The notes: generated from the sequence alone by a model not told the origin. A DNA stretch of 64,000 nt from Phascolomyces articulosus (GCA_025677815.1 JAIXMP010000004.1:806001-870000); one strand, 5' to 3'; positions 15,189-27,889 are shown, numbered from the stretch's first letter. Numbers and translations are program-made.

Positions 15189-15351
15189 CTAGAAATTTTC
15201 ATGCAAATTGTATTCTTTCTCAATATTGTTATCAAGATCACCAAACTCTTGACAAGGACCTACAAGAACACAACCATTTTCATGTCCATCATGGCATACT
15301 TTACACTGATCAACAGCTTTGTTCCAGACAGACCGAAGAGCAGCATGATCA
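15189..15351 (-). pseudogene. Coding remnant with Cys-rich C-terminus, unidentified
   Basis: A minus-strand frame of about 53 codons reads DHAALRSVWNKAVDQ, then CKVCHDGHENGC and a GPCQEFGDLD segment, before a TAG stop. Four cysteines and a histidine in C-x2-C...C...C spacing suggest a metal-binding tail such as is often found at the C-terminus of fungal transposases. There is no upstream exon with a start. It is likely a transposon scrap, product unknown. Confidence 0.35.
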
Positions 15352-15379
15352 AATTAGAATAATAATACTATAATCTACA

Positions 15380-16029
15380 GTGGAGATAATTCAAGCATTG
15401 CATCTAGTACAAGAAAAAATAAATATCGAACTCCCCAAGGAGAAAATGAACAAGAAAGAAAAAAAAATGGGACGTAGATTAGATATGATCTTTTGCAAAA
15501 AGAAGTTTGAGGTTGGTTGCAGGGAAGCTGGAAAGGATTCTGCTGACAGCAACGCCGAACTATTACGTGAACGTAACTTGAAGCTTCCTAAGCATTGATT
15601 GATATGATGATGATTTTAAAAAAAGAAAAGTGATGTGGATGGAGTCCGAATGATAAGTCTATTACAATATGGTGAGTAATTTCATCTTATTTTTTTCTCT
15701 TTTTGGGTAATAACGATAGTTCTGGTATTAACTCGGTTTATCTTTATACGTTTAATCATGAGCAGTATTATCATGGATGTTCCTTGCAAATATGCCCACA
15801 GAATCACAAGAACAAAAAATGTATCGATGCCATGTGATTTTGAATCTTTACCCGATTCATGAAATATAATCAGCATGACATTATCAACAAAAGCGATCGT
15901 TTTGGAAACTTTTAGTTTACTGAAGAAGGCGGCTGAAGATGAACAAGAAGATGATCTTGGTGGAGTGATGGACCCGCCTGAAGACAATCTCTATCAATTA
16001 CCGAAAACATTTAGTTCTCACTCATAATC
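15380..16029 (+). pseudogene. Decayed member of a second putative nuclease-fold repeat family
   Basis: A first frame (15380-15598) contains MGRRLDMIFCKKKFEVGC, then REAGKD and NLKLPKH. A second frame, resuming after about 15705, contains SSIIMDVPCKYAHRITRT, then STKAIVLETFSLLKKA and a proline-rich acidic tail ending at TAA near 16029. Together they follow the order of the family in the inverted repeat ('G-x-x-D-x-I...F-E-x-G-C-x-E-x-G...KLPK-x-x-KDM...'). The copy is broken in at least two ways: a stop directly after KLPKH, and an in-frame TGA between PDS and NII near 15859. The Asp and Glu of the putative active site are still visible. Confidence 0.55.
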
Positions 16030-19000
16030 AACAATACACGCATATATTCTCTTACCTATTGCTGTTGTTGCATTCACACTCCCCCATCCCCAAGACAAAC
16101 CATTCTAAGCACAATCATTATATTTTCTTTCTGTTCAAAAGATACTATCACTTTTTTTTTTTTATCCTTGTAAGCAATCCAAGATCATTCATATTTTTTT
16201 CCATCACTTCAACTTTCCACTGTACCAGTTTGTTATAGTTATAATAATGTGAATTAATAACATTCCCTCGTCCCATTGTATTAACTCGTCTCAATTGTGG
16301 TGAACCACACTAATACATGATAGATTCACTCATTCATAAATAACCGATTAAACATCATTCTATAATAATACATTATATCACTCTTGATTTGTTCTTTATT
16401 ACTAATAATCTGGAACACAGAAAAAAGATGAAGAATGATTACTGAATAGAACAATACACCTATTGCTAGGTACATAAAGAAATATCTAGAACCAAGTAGA
16501 TTTATACACTTGAATAATTGGATATCAATCGTCCTTTAATCAAAGTCAGTGAAAATAGTACTAGAATGATCTAATGAATAACACCATTACGTTAGATAGA
16601 TAAAACATATAAATATGAGCAAATTTGAACAATAAAAAGATTCTCAACTATATTCTTATCCGTCTCTTTTATTATTACATTCGATTTTATTACCATTCCA
16701 TCTCATCAATTCCTACAACATTTCATTTCTCTCGCTGTCATGTAATATACTGTATACTTTCCTACTATTTTCATTTCTACATACCCACTGGTAACTTGAC
16801 TATTCATTACACCCTTTCTCCTTTTTTATATATATTTTTATATCAGTGATTGAATAAATATTTTGGTCATGTCTCTGTTTGAAAGAAACTCGTATTAGTT
16901 GTTTATTACCGTTATTGTATCATTAGCGTTTTTAAAATTGTATCTTTGGTAATCATCATTATAGTCAATTTATATTCTATCTCTTCCTACATCGTCATAA
17001 GAAATCTCTGGTTTGTGTCATTCTTATTTCAATGTACATGAGTATTACTTCACAAAGGACTCAAGATAAAATGATAATCAAAAGCGTATATATATATTAT
17101 ATGCGTAAGCATTTTTTTCTTCACAAATAAAAATATATTCCACTTGTGACTTAATTGGATAAATTTTGGCAACATGACCAAATACTTTAAAAAACAAGGA
17201 AATATCTGTGCGTAGCAATCATCCTTTACTCATTTACAACAAGATTTATGTATATTATATTATATTATCCATGTTTTAGTAGTAATTACTGCTTGAGCTA
17301 TTGACCCAAAGCAATTATTTAAATGCCCATTCTCCATTCTTTCCCTTTATTCTTCTATATAATGTATATCCAATAAAAGATGATCTTTTTACATATAATT
17401 TTTCTTTATAATCGCCATATTATGGTGATGTTATTAGTTAAACTATTGCTGCATGCATAATAATGCTTAGAACACTGAAACTATAACTACTCTATTCCTG
17501 CAATGAACCATAATCATATCATCAAACAAGGAGTAGTGGATAGTGGATATAATAATATATGGTTTTTTTTTTCAAAATGAACAATCGATTTTCGATATCC
17601 GTGCATTAAGGAGATATGGATGAATAATATGAATAATCATATGCGTCGTTCCGTTTAGTTAAGATTGATGGCTGTTTTTGTTGTATAAAAAAATGTGCAG
17701 ATATGCAAATGTATGATGTGATGAATTGGTGCCCTCCTTCATATTATTACTGTTGTAATATCATTATACATTATTAAACCATGTCATCTTCCGCTGTTGA
17801 TTAGGTGAACAAGAACAGTATTTTTTTAATAATCCATGGATTGTTTTCGCATATTTATATAAAAAAAAAGATACGGGTTTTTATATATAAAAGGTGATGT
17901 TACCAATAACCCAACACAATGGTAAAAACAATGTTTGTAGCCATACCATGGTAACCAAAGTAGTTTCCCAGCAATAAAAAGCAGTTCTTAATAATACTTC
18001 CTATCACTACTTTTTCTTTGCATATAAACTTCTCCTTGATTGTTAACAAGGAACTAAATGACAAAAAAAAAAGGTTAATAAACCTGATATAAAAAAAACT
18101 GTCTTGTTATTTACTAGTACATTTCATTCTGGTTAAAAAGAAACGCTGCAGGGGAAAAGAAGAGAATGATACGCTTGTTTCGTATAACAAAAAAAGATAA
18201 AACGGACTTTATATATTTAGCAGGGAGTTTGCCACCAAGAATTCATGCCTCCTTTCAATTTATGCTTTTACTGGACTTGTCAAAAAAAAGGATGTCATTA
18301 TTGACAGTTTGTTTTCTCCTTTTAAAAATTGAGCAAGATTATGCCAGCTTTTTTTTTTTTTGCTACTGCTATAGACTCATTGACGGACTAAGACTATAAT
18401 CCATGATCCTCGTAATGATACGGGTATATTTCCATGAATGGTTTGGATTACAAAAAAAAAGTTGGATTAGGTGGCAAACTCCTATTTATCATTCTCTTGC
18501 CACCAAAAGAATTTTTGAGCGGGTTCGTGAAAAAAAAAACCAATACCCGTTTTCACGATAAACAAATCCTCTTTTTTTTTTTAACTCCCAAATTATTTCC
18601 CCTTTACCCCTTCCTTTCAAAGACCAAGTGCAGAGCAGTAATAGTAATAATATGACATGCACATATCAATAATAGCAGAACGCGCCATAGTGCATAATTA
18701 TCATCACATTTTTTGTCATAATGAAAAATATATCTCAATAATTATGTGTTGTTTATTTATCGGTCATGATAATATAATAGTACTACTAGTAGTAATGGGT
18801 CAAGTTCCCATGCGATTTATAATTCATTGTTTATGTTTATGTTTATGTTTATAATCGGTATAAAATAAACAAATAAAGTGATTGCCCATCCGTCCGTGAT
18901 TCCATGTCCGGTTCCGATCGCTGCCTTTTCATTATCATCACCAATCATCCGCTGGTCATTTTAAAGGAAGTTAAGGAGAAAATATTTGTTTCTTTTGGTA

Positions 19001-20810
19001 AAAAAGAGTGTTTAATGGTTCGGACCCATCTCCAGTTTTACTTTATAAACAAATAAATAAAAATTGAATCTCACACGCTATCACTCATCCATAATCAATC
19101 AATAATATGTCATTCAATGCAAATAATAATAATACATCATGATATCTATTTTATGAATTGACATAATAACATATGCATTATTTACCATTGAACAATATTA
19201 CACTTCTTCAAACCATCCTTGTTAATAAATAATTCTTATGTATGCTCCCATGGAAAAAAAATCATACTTTTGTTGTTGTTGTTGTTGTTTTGGATTGGGT
19301 TTAGATCAGTATGATAAGTTTTACTTGTTCAAAGTTTTTTTTCCCCCATTGCCACATCTTGTGAACAAAACTTTATAACCTTCTTTGACAACTATTACAA
19401 CAACAACAACAACAACAACAACAATAACCGCCTTCTTTCTCATGTTACACTTTTTTTCTTTTTCCAACAAACCGGTTTAAACAACTTTTCTGCATCACCT
19501 GAACAACCAAACAACCAACCAACAAATCATATAATATTTTTTTTAAAAAAAATATTCACCTTAGCGTTGTTGTTGTCACCCAAAAAGAAAAGGATATTAA
19601 AATAATGAATGTTGTATTATGTAAAAAAAGAAAAAGGTTATTTCAGTAAAAAAATGATAATGATCTTCACTCTGAAGCACAAAATCCTAACTTGCATTGT
19701 TTTGCTACGATTTTAAATTAAAATAACTTTGATGTCAAGAACTATTTGTAAATATATATAAAAAGTGCTTCTTTTTAAGAATAAATAAACAATGATGAGA
19801 TATATGAGGCGCAAGTAATGCCCGTGTTATATTAAAGTTAGGTCATTCACTTGACATATCTTTTTTATTATTTACACCTCATCATGCCGAAAAATATGCA
19901 ATTCCCCAGTCCATTGGATCTTATTACTGCATTCTTTTGTTTTTAAAATCACATTCAACTTATTATCGTACATTTACTGCTATTTTTTTTTTTACTATCA
20001 TTAAGTAAATCGTCCATTTCCCCCAAAATAATAAGAATGAGGATAGAAACGGAGCCAAAAAAACATTGCTAAGTGATGTTTCCGAAGATTTGCCCCTTAT
20101 TTTTTTATATAATTGAGTAACTTATCGTAATAATTATTTTCATTACTAGATACACTAAATCCCGATATTTTCATGTTTTACAAGAAACTTCGAATTCAAG
20201 AATCATCATTATCTTATATATAATGTATAATAAGAAGGAAAAAAAAAGATCTAGTATCAAGCTAGAATAACCCTTTTTTTTTTTACATAACTTGTATGAA
20301 ACGATTGTGATAGAATCATCACTGGACTTAGCGTGTGAGATCTACTATTGCATATTATATCATTATTCGATAAGTAGCATCTCTCTTTTATCATCATCAT
20401 CATCATCAAGGCATGATACATCAGATGAGTTATTTTTTACAACAAAAACAATAACAACAATATACACACACACAAATGGATTCTTTTTTGTTCTTTTTGT
20501 ATACTCTTTTACCAATTATGGAGTGTGAACGATCTTGGATTGAATCATTTTTTGGGGGGATGAAAAGAAAGGAGTTGTTATAGTAGTTGTTGTCATCCTA
20601 ATGGGAGTGATAAGTGTATCCATGGAGATATTTATTTATTTATTCATGGATGAAGTTGTTGTTATTGCTTTGAGGGGAAAAAATAAGCCCAATCGACTTA
20701 TTTTTTGTCACAAGGAGAAGACACCCGAACATGAAAAAGTGGGGGTGAGGTGATGAAGGGAACCGCCACCCACTTATCTTTTTTTTTTTTATTTTGCCAC
20801 TCAATATTTA
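16030..20810. other. Long gene-poor stretch upstream of the carotenoid gene
   Basis: About 4.8 kb without a supportable coding exon on either strand. It is strongly AT-rich, with many poly-T/poly-A runs, TATATA stretches and trinucleotide tracts (for example CAT repeats near 20394-20410). A TTG tract at about 19270-19291 faces a CAA tract at about 19396-19425. I see no tRNA cloverleaf, rRNA segment or transposon protein. It may hold non-coding transcripts or distal regulatory sequence for the gene at 20892, but nothing in the bases proves that. Confidence 0.55.
19270..19425. repeat. Facing TTG and CAA tracts (inverted simple repeat)
   Basis: A (TTG)n tract at about 19270-19291 and a (CAA)n tract at about 19396-19425 are reverse complements separated by roughly 105 bases. 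A transcript across both could pair into a stem of about 20 base pairs. Each tract alone is ordinary for this genome. Confidence 0.6.
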
Positions 20811-20822
20811 TTATATAAAAAG
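20811..20822 (+). promoter_or_regulatory. TATA-like element of the carotenoid gene
   Basis: TTATATAAAAAGG lies about 70-80 bases before the chosen ATG at 20892, after a long T-tract. The position and sequence fit a fungal TATA box. Confidence 0.45.
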
Positions 20823-20891
20823 GAAAACATTTCTACAATTGAATATTTTATTCTTTACTTATTGTACATTTTCTTTTTATTTTTCATTATA

Positions 20892-23194
20892 ATGTCTCTT
20901 CAATTAATTTATGCTATAGCCGCTCTTGTAGCAGCCCTTGTCATTTATCGACCTTTTATTACGAGATTGGATTGTATGCGTTATATTCTTTTCTGTACAG
21001 CCGCCATGATCATTCCATTAGCTTTGTTCATTTCATCCTCGATTATCATGTCATCATCATCAGACGAATCCATGTTCCATAACATTCTTAATAACAACGC
21101 AACCCATCATCATCCATTCGCCTTTCAACATCATAATAATCAATGGAAAACATCATTTGTATATAGTCATTATTATCATTCTCAAAATACATCAACCATC
21201 ATAATAGCCACCATCATGGACATTGGAAAAGGTGCTTTATTACTCGCCTTATTAGCAGTTTTTTCCATTTCTTTTTCTGGTATTCTTTCCCGATGGGATT
21301 TCCCTATTCTTCATGTTAAACCTCAAGAACATATCATTTGTGACTTTTTATATCGTCATGTCTCTTCTGTTGCCATCATTTTACTTGGCAGTTATAGGTA
21401 AGCATTATTTTATATAACAATCATGCTATTATATTTTTTTTAAAAAAAAAGGCAATCAATTAACTAATATTAATAATAATTTATAGTAATTCCATCAATA
21501 CTACATCACATCCTCATCAAGTCGTCTCTATATTTTGCCCAATGATTGCCATGCTCTACTTGATTGCTGGACCCTACCTATTTCGTCGATGGCGAGTCGT
21601 TGTAGCTACTGCATGTTTCACCACTTACATTGGTTACATGAGTGCTTCCTATAATACACAAAATACATGTTCTGTTTTTGCATCATGGACAGTAGCCGAT
21701 TGGCTTTCCATTTCCTTTATTTTTGCTGGTACTACAGCTTCCTTGGATTATTGGGATGCCATTATGAATACATATCCTTACTTGGCTTCCAACAAGACAG
21801 AAGATCATGTACATATGCAAGACCCAATGACCATTTACTATTGGATTCATCTTACCAAGGCCATAATGAATTTAACCTCTGAATCTGAACTAGATCCTGA
21901 ACCTATTGAAGATGTGAAAGCAGCCATTCGTAGCTTAGGTCACAATGGCCGTTCTTGGAAAACCATGTCTATTTTATTCCCTTCTAATCTTCGACAAGAA
22001 ATGTGTGTCCTCTATGCCTGGTTCCGTGTATGTGATGATATCGTGGATGATATGGATCCCAAGATCTATGGTACATTCGCATTGGATTTAGTCAACAAGT
22101 TTTTAAATCAAGTTTTCAGCCACAATAACAGCACAGACAAGGTCATGACTGACATTTCTTCTCAGAATCAACAACACCGCCACCGCCGCCGTCGTAGTCG
22201 TAGTACGAACCGTAGCCGTAGTAGTAGCACTGTGTCATCAACAACCATGTTACAATCGACGACCAAGTTTGGAAAAGCTGCATTACAAGATCCTCGTATT
22301 CCCCACACAATTGATTGGGATTATTATGCACAGTATTTAAATGAAACTCAGTTAGCCACGTTGCGTGGTTTTTCGCGTTTAGCACCTATTCTTTGTCCCA
22401 AAGCTGCTTTTGCTTTAACGGATGCTTGGAAAATTGATATTCATCGAAAAGCCATGAAAACTCAAAATGATTTGTTAAATTATGCCGGATTGATATCGGG
22501 CCGATTCGCAGAACTTTGTACTTGTGTGATCATGTATAAGTCTGGTCGTGGTAATTGGAGTGGTGTAGATCCTGTTGCTCGTCAAGACGATGTACTTAAA
22601 AGTGCACGTGCCACTGGCCAGGTAAGAAATGGCAAAAAAAAATAGATAGATAGATTCTTTTATAAAAAAAGTAGTATCATATGACTTATCAAGATTTTTT
22701 TTTAAAAATAGTGCCTTCAATTGATTAATATTGCCCGTGACTTGATTGCCGACAGCCTCGAAGGTCGATGTTATGTTCCTCTTCAATATATGCCATCCCG
22801 ACGGACGTACAAAGTACTCAAAGATTCCCGTGACCCGAGTCGTATTGGTGAAGCTACCTTGAAATCCTATGCAATCCAGATTCTTAAATTAGCCGATGGA
22901 TTAACTGCTCAAGCACAAGTCGGAATTGATGGACTTCCTTATGAAGTACAGGATGGTGTCAGAGCCGCCTTTGAAATTTATTCTGCTATAGCTCCTACTC
23001 TTCGTAATGCTCAAGGATTCCCTAAACGTGCCAAGGTACCTAAACGTCGTCAACAATGGATTGCTTTTAGTTGTATTTATGGTTTCCATCCTGGGTTCTG
23101 TCGGTTCCTTCAAACAGTTCGCTATCAACTTGTTCAATGGACAAAAATGATGAATCATAAAAAGATGGCTGATATTGCTTTACCATCCAAGTAA
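20892..23194 (+). CDS. Fused cyclase-like/phytoene synthase protein (CarRP/CarRA architecture)
   Basis: Three exons (20892-21397, 21487-22621, 22712-23194) give 707 residues. The C-terminal half is a phytoene/squalene synthase domain with both Asp-rich motifs: VCDDIVDD at about residue 350 and NIARDLIADSLEGRCYVPL at about 553. It would condense two geranylgeranyl diphosphates to phytoene. The N-terminal ~270 residues are hydrophobic and align by order with the lycopene cyclase part of fungal CarRP/CarRA, including an SRWDF segment where RWHL is usual and a DAIM end. The two glutamate motifs of that cyclase domain (PLEEY and PVEEF types) are replaced by IGKGA and TVADW. There is a His/Asn-rich insert (about residues 62-100) and an Arg/Ser-rich insert (about 395-425). 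No phytoene desaturase gene lies beside it. An ATG 30 bases upstream (20862) is in frame; 20892 was preferred because MSLQLIY starts the membrane segment. Confidence 0.85.
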
Positions 23195-24734
23195 ATCATA
23201 GTTTTTAAACCTTCTTTTCAAACAAAAGCAAGGGAAGGGATATATTGTATATTTATTTATTTATTTATTCTCCCTTTCTTCCTTCTCTTCTTCCCGCATT
23301 TTTATATATATAACATATCATCATCTTCCTCCTCTTTATCCTCATTTTATTATACATATTCTTTTTTAACAAAAAACTTTAAACTGATAAAAAAAAGTAG
23401 TAGTCGTATTATTCTATATATAACACCTAGTTTTCTTTTTTAAGTTTTGTTCTTAAAATTACCCTTGGGAATTAAGAAAAGTGTGGGAGAGAAATAGATT
23501 GGTCTCGTCACTTTTGATAAAAAGAAAAAAAAAAGAATTGTCTAGCCTGTAATGATATCATTTTATAGTTTTGGCTAAAAGTGGTCGTATGCGATGGAGT
23601 GATAAATAGACTGCATAACGACGATCCTTTTCTTCCAATTGATTGTATTACTCAACAAAATAGATTTTTAGTTACACGCACACGTCCTCATTTTCTGTTG
23701 TGATCCATTCTTTATTATTATTATCCATTTAACCTATATAACCTGCTTATAATTATAACTGTATGAAAAAAACAAGGTCAATAGTAATTAATAATAAACT
23801 AATCGGTTTTTTTATAATAATAAAAAAAGTCTATCACTCTTGTTTTAACTTTTTTTTTTTTTTTTTTTTTTTATCTCGGAGACTAATAAAATGGAGGACC
23901 GAGCCAGTGAATCATGGCGTGATCATTCTGAGACTTCTTTGGATAACAACATAATAAATACGTACGCGTCCTTTTCGTCGTCGTTGTTGTTGTTGTTGTT
24001 GTTGTTTTCTTTTTCATAGTCCATTCATTTTATCAATCTTTATATATATAAAAAAGCAAATGGACCTTCTTCATATAAAGATGGAAAGAACGAGGTCTGA
24101 CTTTATTATCCAAGGATTGTCATTTACACAAAAAACATAATCCCTCATGGCACTGTGAAACAACCAGGGGAAAAAAATGCATGTGTATGTACATGTATGT
24201 GTTATGTTTTTTCATCTTGCGTCTTCTGTAGTTATAGTTACTTACAATAGTAAATGAATAGATGGATGGTGTTAGACAAGGGCAATAACTATTACTTGTA
24301 CTGCAGATACTATACATAAAAGACGGGTTCTTTGTTAATAATAATAAAAAACAAAAGATACACCCAACCCAATTACACAGTCAATGTTACACTAAACACG
24401 TGTAACAATTAACAATTTCAAGAGGTTTGAACCTACCTAAAGAAGTATTGTACACCTATTTTTATCATTTTCCGACAACCCCAAACAGGGCAATCATCGC
24501 CTGTCAAAATAGATTTTTTTTCACCTATTTATTTTATTCAACATACAACTGAGCATTATCCTCATTATCATCAACAAACAGGTACTTTACACTACATAAT
24601 ATAATTGGTACTTGCTGCTTATTTATTTACTTATTTATTTGAGTTTCTTTCTTCTTCCTTTTCCTTTTCTTCTTCTTTCTTAACTTTTTTTATTTTTATT
24701 TATTTTTATTTTTTTTTACATATAATTCATCATA
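23195..24734. other. Intergenic between carotenoid gene and GPI-protein gene
   Basis: 1.5 kb of AT-rich DNA with a long T-tract near 23851-23872 and a GTT tract at about 23977-24007. A C/T-rich stretch at 24640-24720 sits directly before the next ATG, as in many strongly expressed fungal genes. No gene is seen. Confidence 0.6.
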
Positions 24735-25637
24735 ATGCGTACATCCACTGCTATTCTTTCTGCTCTTTTCGTTTTGGTTGCTTACCTTAGTGGTTCTTAT
24801 GCCCAAGAAGGTCTTTTTAACGTCACATCACCCGAACCTAACTCACCTTATACTGCCGGTCAAAAGCTTCCTCTCATCTATGAAATCCCTTCCACCACCA
24901 CCGAAAACAGTGAGTTTCTTTATTTATTTTTATTAGTGAATGAATCTCTTTTAAGACTAACCCTATAACAAAAAAACAGACCTTCAACTTTCTATCTCTC
25001 TGGTAAACCCTGCCAACGCCACTGCCAATGTAATCATGGTATCCAATGCTGATGTTTCCCATGGTTTCAGCAACCAAAAGGATCTTGGTAACAATGTCAC
25101 TGTCTATGAACATCAAGCTAACGTAAGTTTACTTTCTATACACATAATTCTACTTCGCTGCAAGATAAATTGAATAATGAATTAAACTTTATAATTGTAT
25201 GTGTGTGTGCGTGTACACCCTTATTTTATAAATTATTAGTACGACATTCCCACCACTACCACCGCTGGTGCCTATCAGGTATGTCGCTCGTTATAAATTC
25301 GTTTTTTTTTTTGCCACATGAAAAATAAATAATGCCAAGGGGGAAGGGGGAGGGAAAAGAATAAAGAAAATTTATGTGAATCATAAAATCATTGTTTAAT
25401 AACAATCAACATGATGATTCTTTTTAATAGGTCATCTTTACCAACACTTTGACTGGTTATAACACCACTGTTCCTATTACTATTGCTGAAGCTGGTTCTC
25501 CTTCTGCTAAACCCTCTTCTACTGGTGGTAGCTCTGGTGGCGGTGACAAGAGCATGTGGGATACTGGTGCTGCTTCTTCCAATGCTCCCGTTTTGTTCAC
25601 TGTCTTTGCAGCTGTTGCAGTTGCTCTTAGCATGTAA
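24735..25637 (+). CDS. Small GPI-anchored cell-surface protein
   Basis: Four exons (24735-24909, 24980-25122, 25240-25278, 25431-25637) join in frame to 187 residues. Residues 1-23 form a signal peptide ending before QEGLFNVTSP. The mature part has several N-x-T/S sites, and the opening F-x-VTSP...YTAGQKLPLIYEI resembles the N-terminal beta-sandwich of Kre9/Knh1-like surface proteins. A Ser/Gly-rich stalk leads to a C-terminal hydrophobic tail, VLFTVFAAVAVALSM, with small residues (AASSNA) in front, as in a GPI attachment signal. This predicts a cell-wall or plasma-membrane protein with a structural or adhesion role (inference). Exon 3 is only 39 bases. A pyrimidine-rich leader suggests strong expression. 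Confidence 0.75.
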
Positions 25638-26120
25638 AAGTCATCATCATCGTCATCATATACACACAACTTTTGTTTTTTTATATCTAACAATAATCAC
25701 ACATCTCATTCATCCAAATAATAACAATCCTGATAAAAAAGGCAAAAAAAAAATAAAAAAAAATGTCTTTTTAACTCCTACCCAACCACCCCCTTGGACT
25801 CTATTTTTAATATCACACTCTTAAAAAATCGTAGTAGTAATCCATTTTCTTATACACAGCACTCTTATACGAAAAAAAGAAATTGTAATATTCAACACAC
25901 ATCATTTGAAATCAATGGTATTTTTTTTACCCAATGCATTTTTTTACTTTTTTTAATTTATTAATGGAACAAAAAGGCATTAAAAATAGGCCTCCTTTAT
26001 AAGAATGCTTTGAGAGCAAAAAAAAATGAAAAATCTGACAATATATACATGGTGTTTTTGGTTTATCAAATACTATAGTCAGAATTTTTGTTTAAGCAAC
26101 AGTCAAAGAAATCGTTAGAT
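25638..26120. other. Intergenic between convergent genes
   Basis: 483 bases between the convergent GPI-protein and TEF1 genes, holding both 3' ends. A-runs and T-runs only. Confidence 0.6.
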
Positions 26121-27727
26121 TTATTTCTTGCCAGCCTTTTGGGCAGCCTTGGTGACCTTGCCAGTCTTGTCGACCTTTTCAACGGCCTTGATGACACCGA
26201 CAGCGACGGTTTGACGCATATCACGGACGGCGAAACGACCAAGAGGAGGATATTCAGTGTAGGCTTCAACGCACATGGGCTTGGAAGGAATCATCTTAAC
26301 GATAGCAGAGTCACCAGACTTGACGAACTATATTATCATAAATACCATTTTGCATGATTAATAAAAAGGTCATTCTTTTTTTTAAAAAAAAACTTTTATC
26401 CTTTTTCCTTCTAATAATATGTATATATTCTTACCTTGGGAGCATCTTCCAACTTCTTACCGGAACGACGATCAATCTTTTCCAAAAGTTCAGCGAACTT
26501 ACAGGCAATGTGGGCGGTGTGACAATCCAAGACAGGAGAGTAACCAGCACCAATTTGACCGGGATGGTTCAAGACAATAACTTGGGCAGTGAAGGAAGCG
26601 GATTCCTTGGCGGGGTCGTTCTTGGAGTCAGAACAGACGTTACCACGACGGATATCCTTGACGGAAACGTTCTTGACGTTGAAACCGACGTTGTCACCGG
26701 GAACACCTTCAGCCAATTGTTCGTGATGCATTTCGACGGACTTGACTTCAGTGGTTACGTTAGCAGGAGCGAAGGTAACAACCATACCGGCCTTGATGAC
26801 ACCAGTTTCGACACGACCGACGGGAACGGTACCGATACCACCGATCTTGTAGACATCTTGAAGGGGAAGACGGAGGGGCTTGTCGGAAGGACGGACTGGG
26901 GGATCGATGTTATCGATGGCTTCCAAAAGAGTCTTACCAGTCTTGGAACCAGCCTTGGTTTCCTTGGTCCATCCCTTGAACCAGGGCATGTTGGTGGATT
27001 CGTCCAACATGTTGTCACCGTTCCAACCGGAGATAGGGACGAAAGGAACGGACTTGGGGTTGTAACCAATCTTCTTGATGAAGGTGGAAACTTCCTTGAC
27101 AATTTCGTTGTAACGGGCTTCAGAGTACTTGGTGGAATCCATCTTGTTGATGGCAACAATAAGTTGACGGACACCAAGGGTGAAAGCCAAAAGGGCGTGT
27201 TCACGGGTTTGACCATCCTTGGAGATACCAGCTTCGAATTCACCAGTACCGGCAGCAATAATCAAGATACCGCAATCAGCTTGGGAGGTACCAGTAATCA
27301 TGTTCTTGATGAAATCTCTGTGACCAGGGGCATCAATGACAGTAACGTGGTACTTGGGAGTTTCGAACTTCCACAAGGCGATATCGATGGTGATACCACG
27401 TTCACGTTCAGCCTTAAGCTTGTCCAAAACCCAAGCGTACTTGAAGGAACCCTTACCGAGTTCAGCGGCTTCCTTCTCGAACTTTTCAATGGTACGCTTG
27501 TCAATACCACCACACTTGTAGATCAAATGACCAGTAGTGGTGGACTTGCCCTGTTTTTCATTTTATAATTGAGGTAGATGGCAATAAGGTAAGTAAAAAA
27601 AAATAATAAGAAATACAAAGTTTATAGATTTGGCTTTTGAATTAAAAAAAGAAAAACATTTTGAACAACTTACGGAATCGACGTGACCAATGACGACAAC
27701 GTTTACGTGAGTCTTTTCCTTACCCAT
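26121..27727 (-). CDS. TEF1: Translation elongation factor 1-alpha
   Basis: Three exons (27727-27674, 27550-26435, 26327-26121) give 458 residues, the usual length. The protein opens [20 protein letters not shown] (P-loop completed across intron 1), then has [11 protein letters not shown] (DxPGH) and the guanine-specificity motif NKMD, ending [11 protein letters not shown]-1alpha brings aminoacyl-tRNA to the ribosome as a GTP complex. Codon choice is markedly C/G-ending and strongly biased compared with neighbouring genes, as expected for one of the most abundant proteins; this also opens a long antisense frame. Mucorales often carry more than one TEF1 gene, so other copies may exist outside the window. 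Intron 1 falls directly inside the P-loop codons (after VDS). Confidence 0.97.
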
Positions 27728-27737
27728 GGTGTCTTGA

Positions 27738-27882
27738 CTAGAATAAATATAAATGAAGAGATAGATGGATGTATAAGTATATGATGTATGTAAAGAATCA
27801 TTGTATCCATGGATGGATCATCATATCATGGTTTAACATGACGGATGGATGCATCATAGTGTATAGGTTGGGCATAACTCAC
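27738..27882 (-). promoter_or_regulatory. TEF1: Probable 5'-UTR intron of TEF1
   Basis: On the minus strand a GTGAGT donor (27882-27877) and a CTAG acceptor (ending 27738) bracket 145 bases, ten bases before the ATG. A leader intron so close to the start is common in fungal TEF1 genes and often raises expression. Splicing is predicted, not shown. Confidence 0.6.
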
Positions 27883-27889
27883 CTTTGAA

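Noticed and set aside
26354..27568. A 404-codon frame on the plus strand overlapping TEF1 antisense
   Set aside because: It is the complement of the EF-1alpha coding exons; strong codon bias removes stop codons on the opposite strand. Its composition (many Gly/Thr/Asp) is a by-product and there is no matching family.
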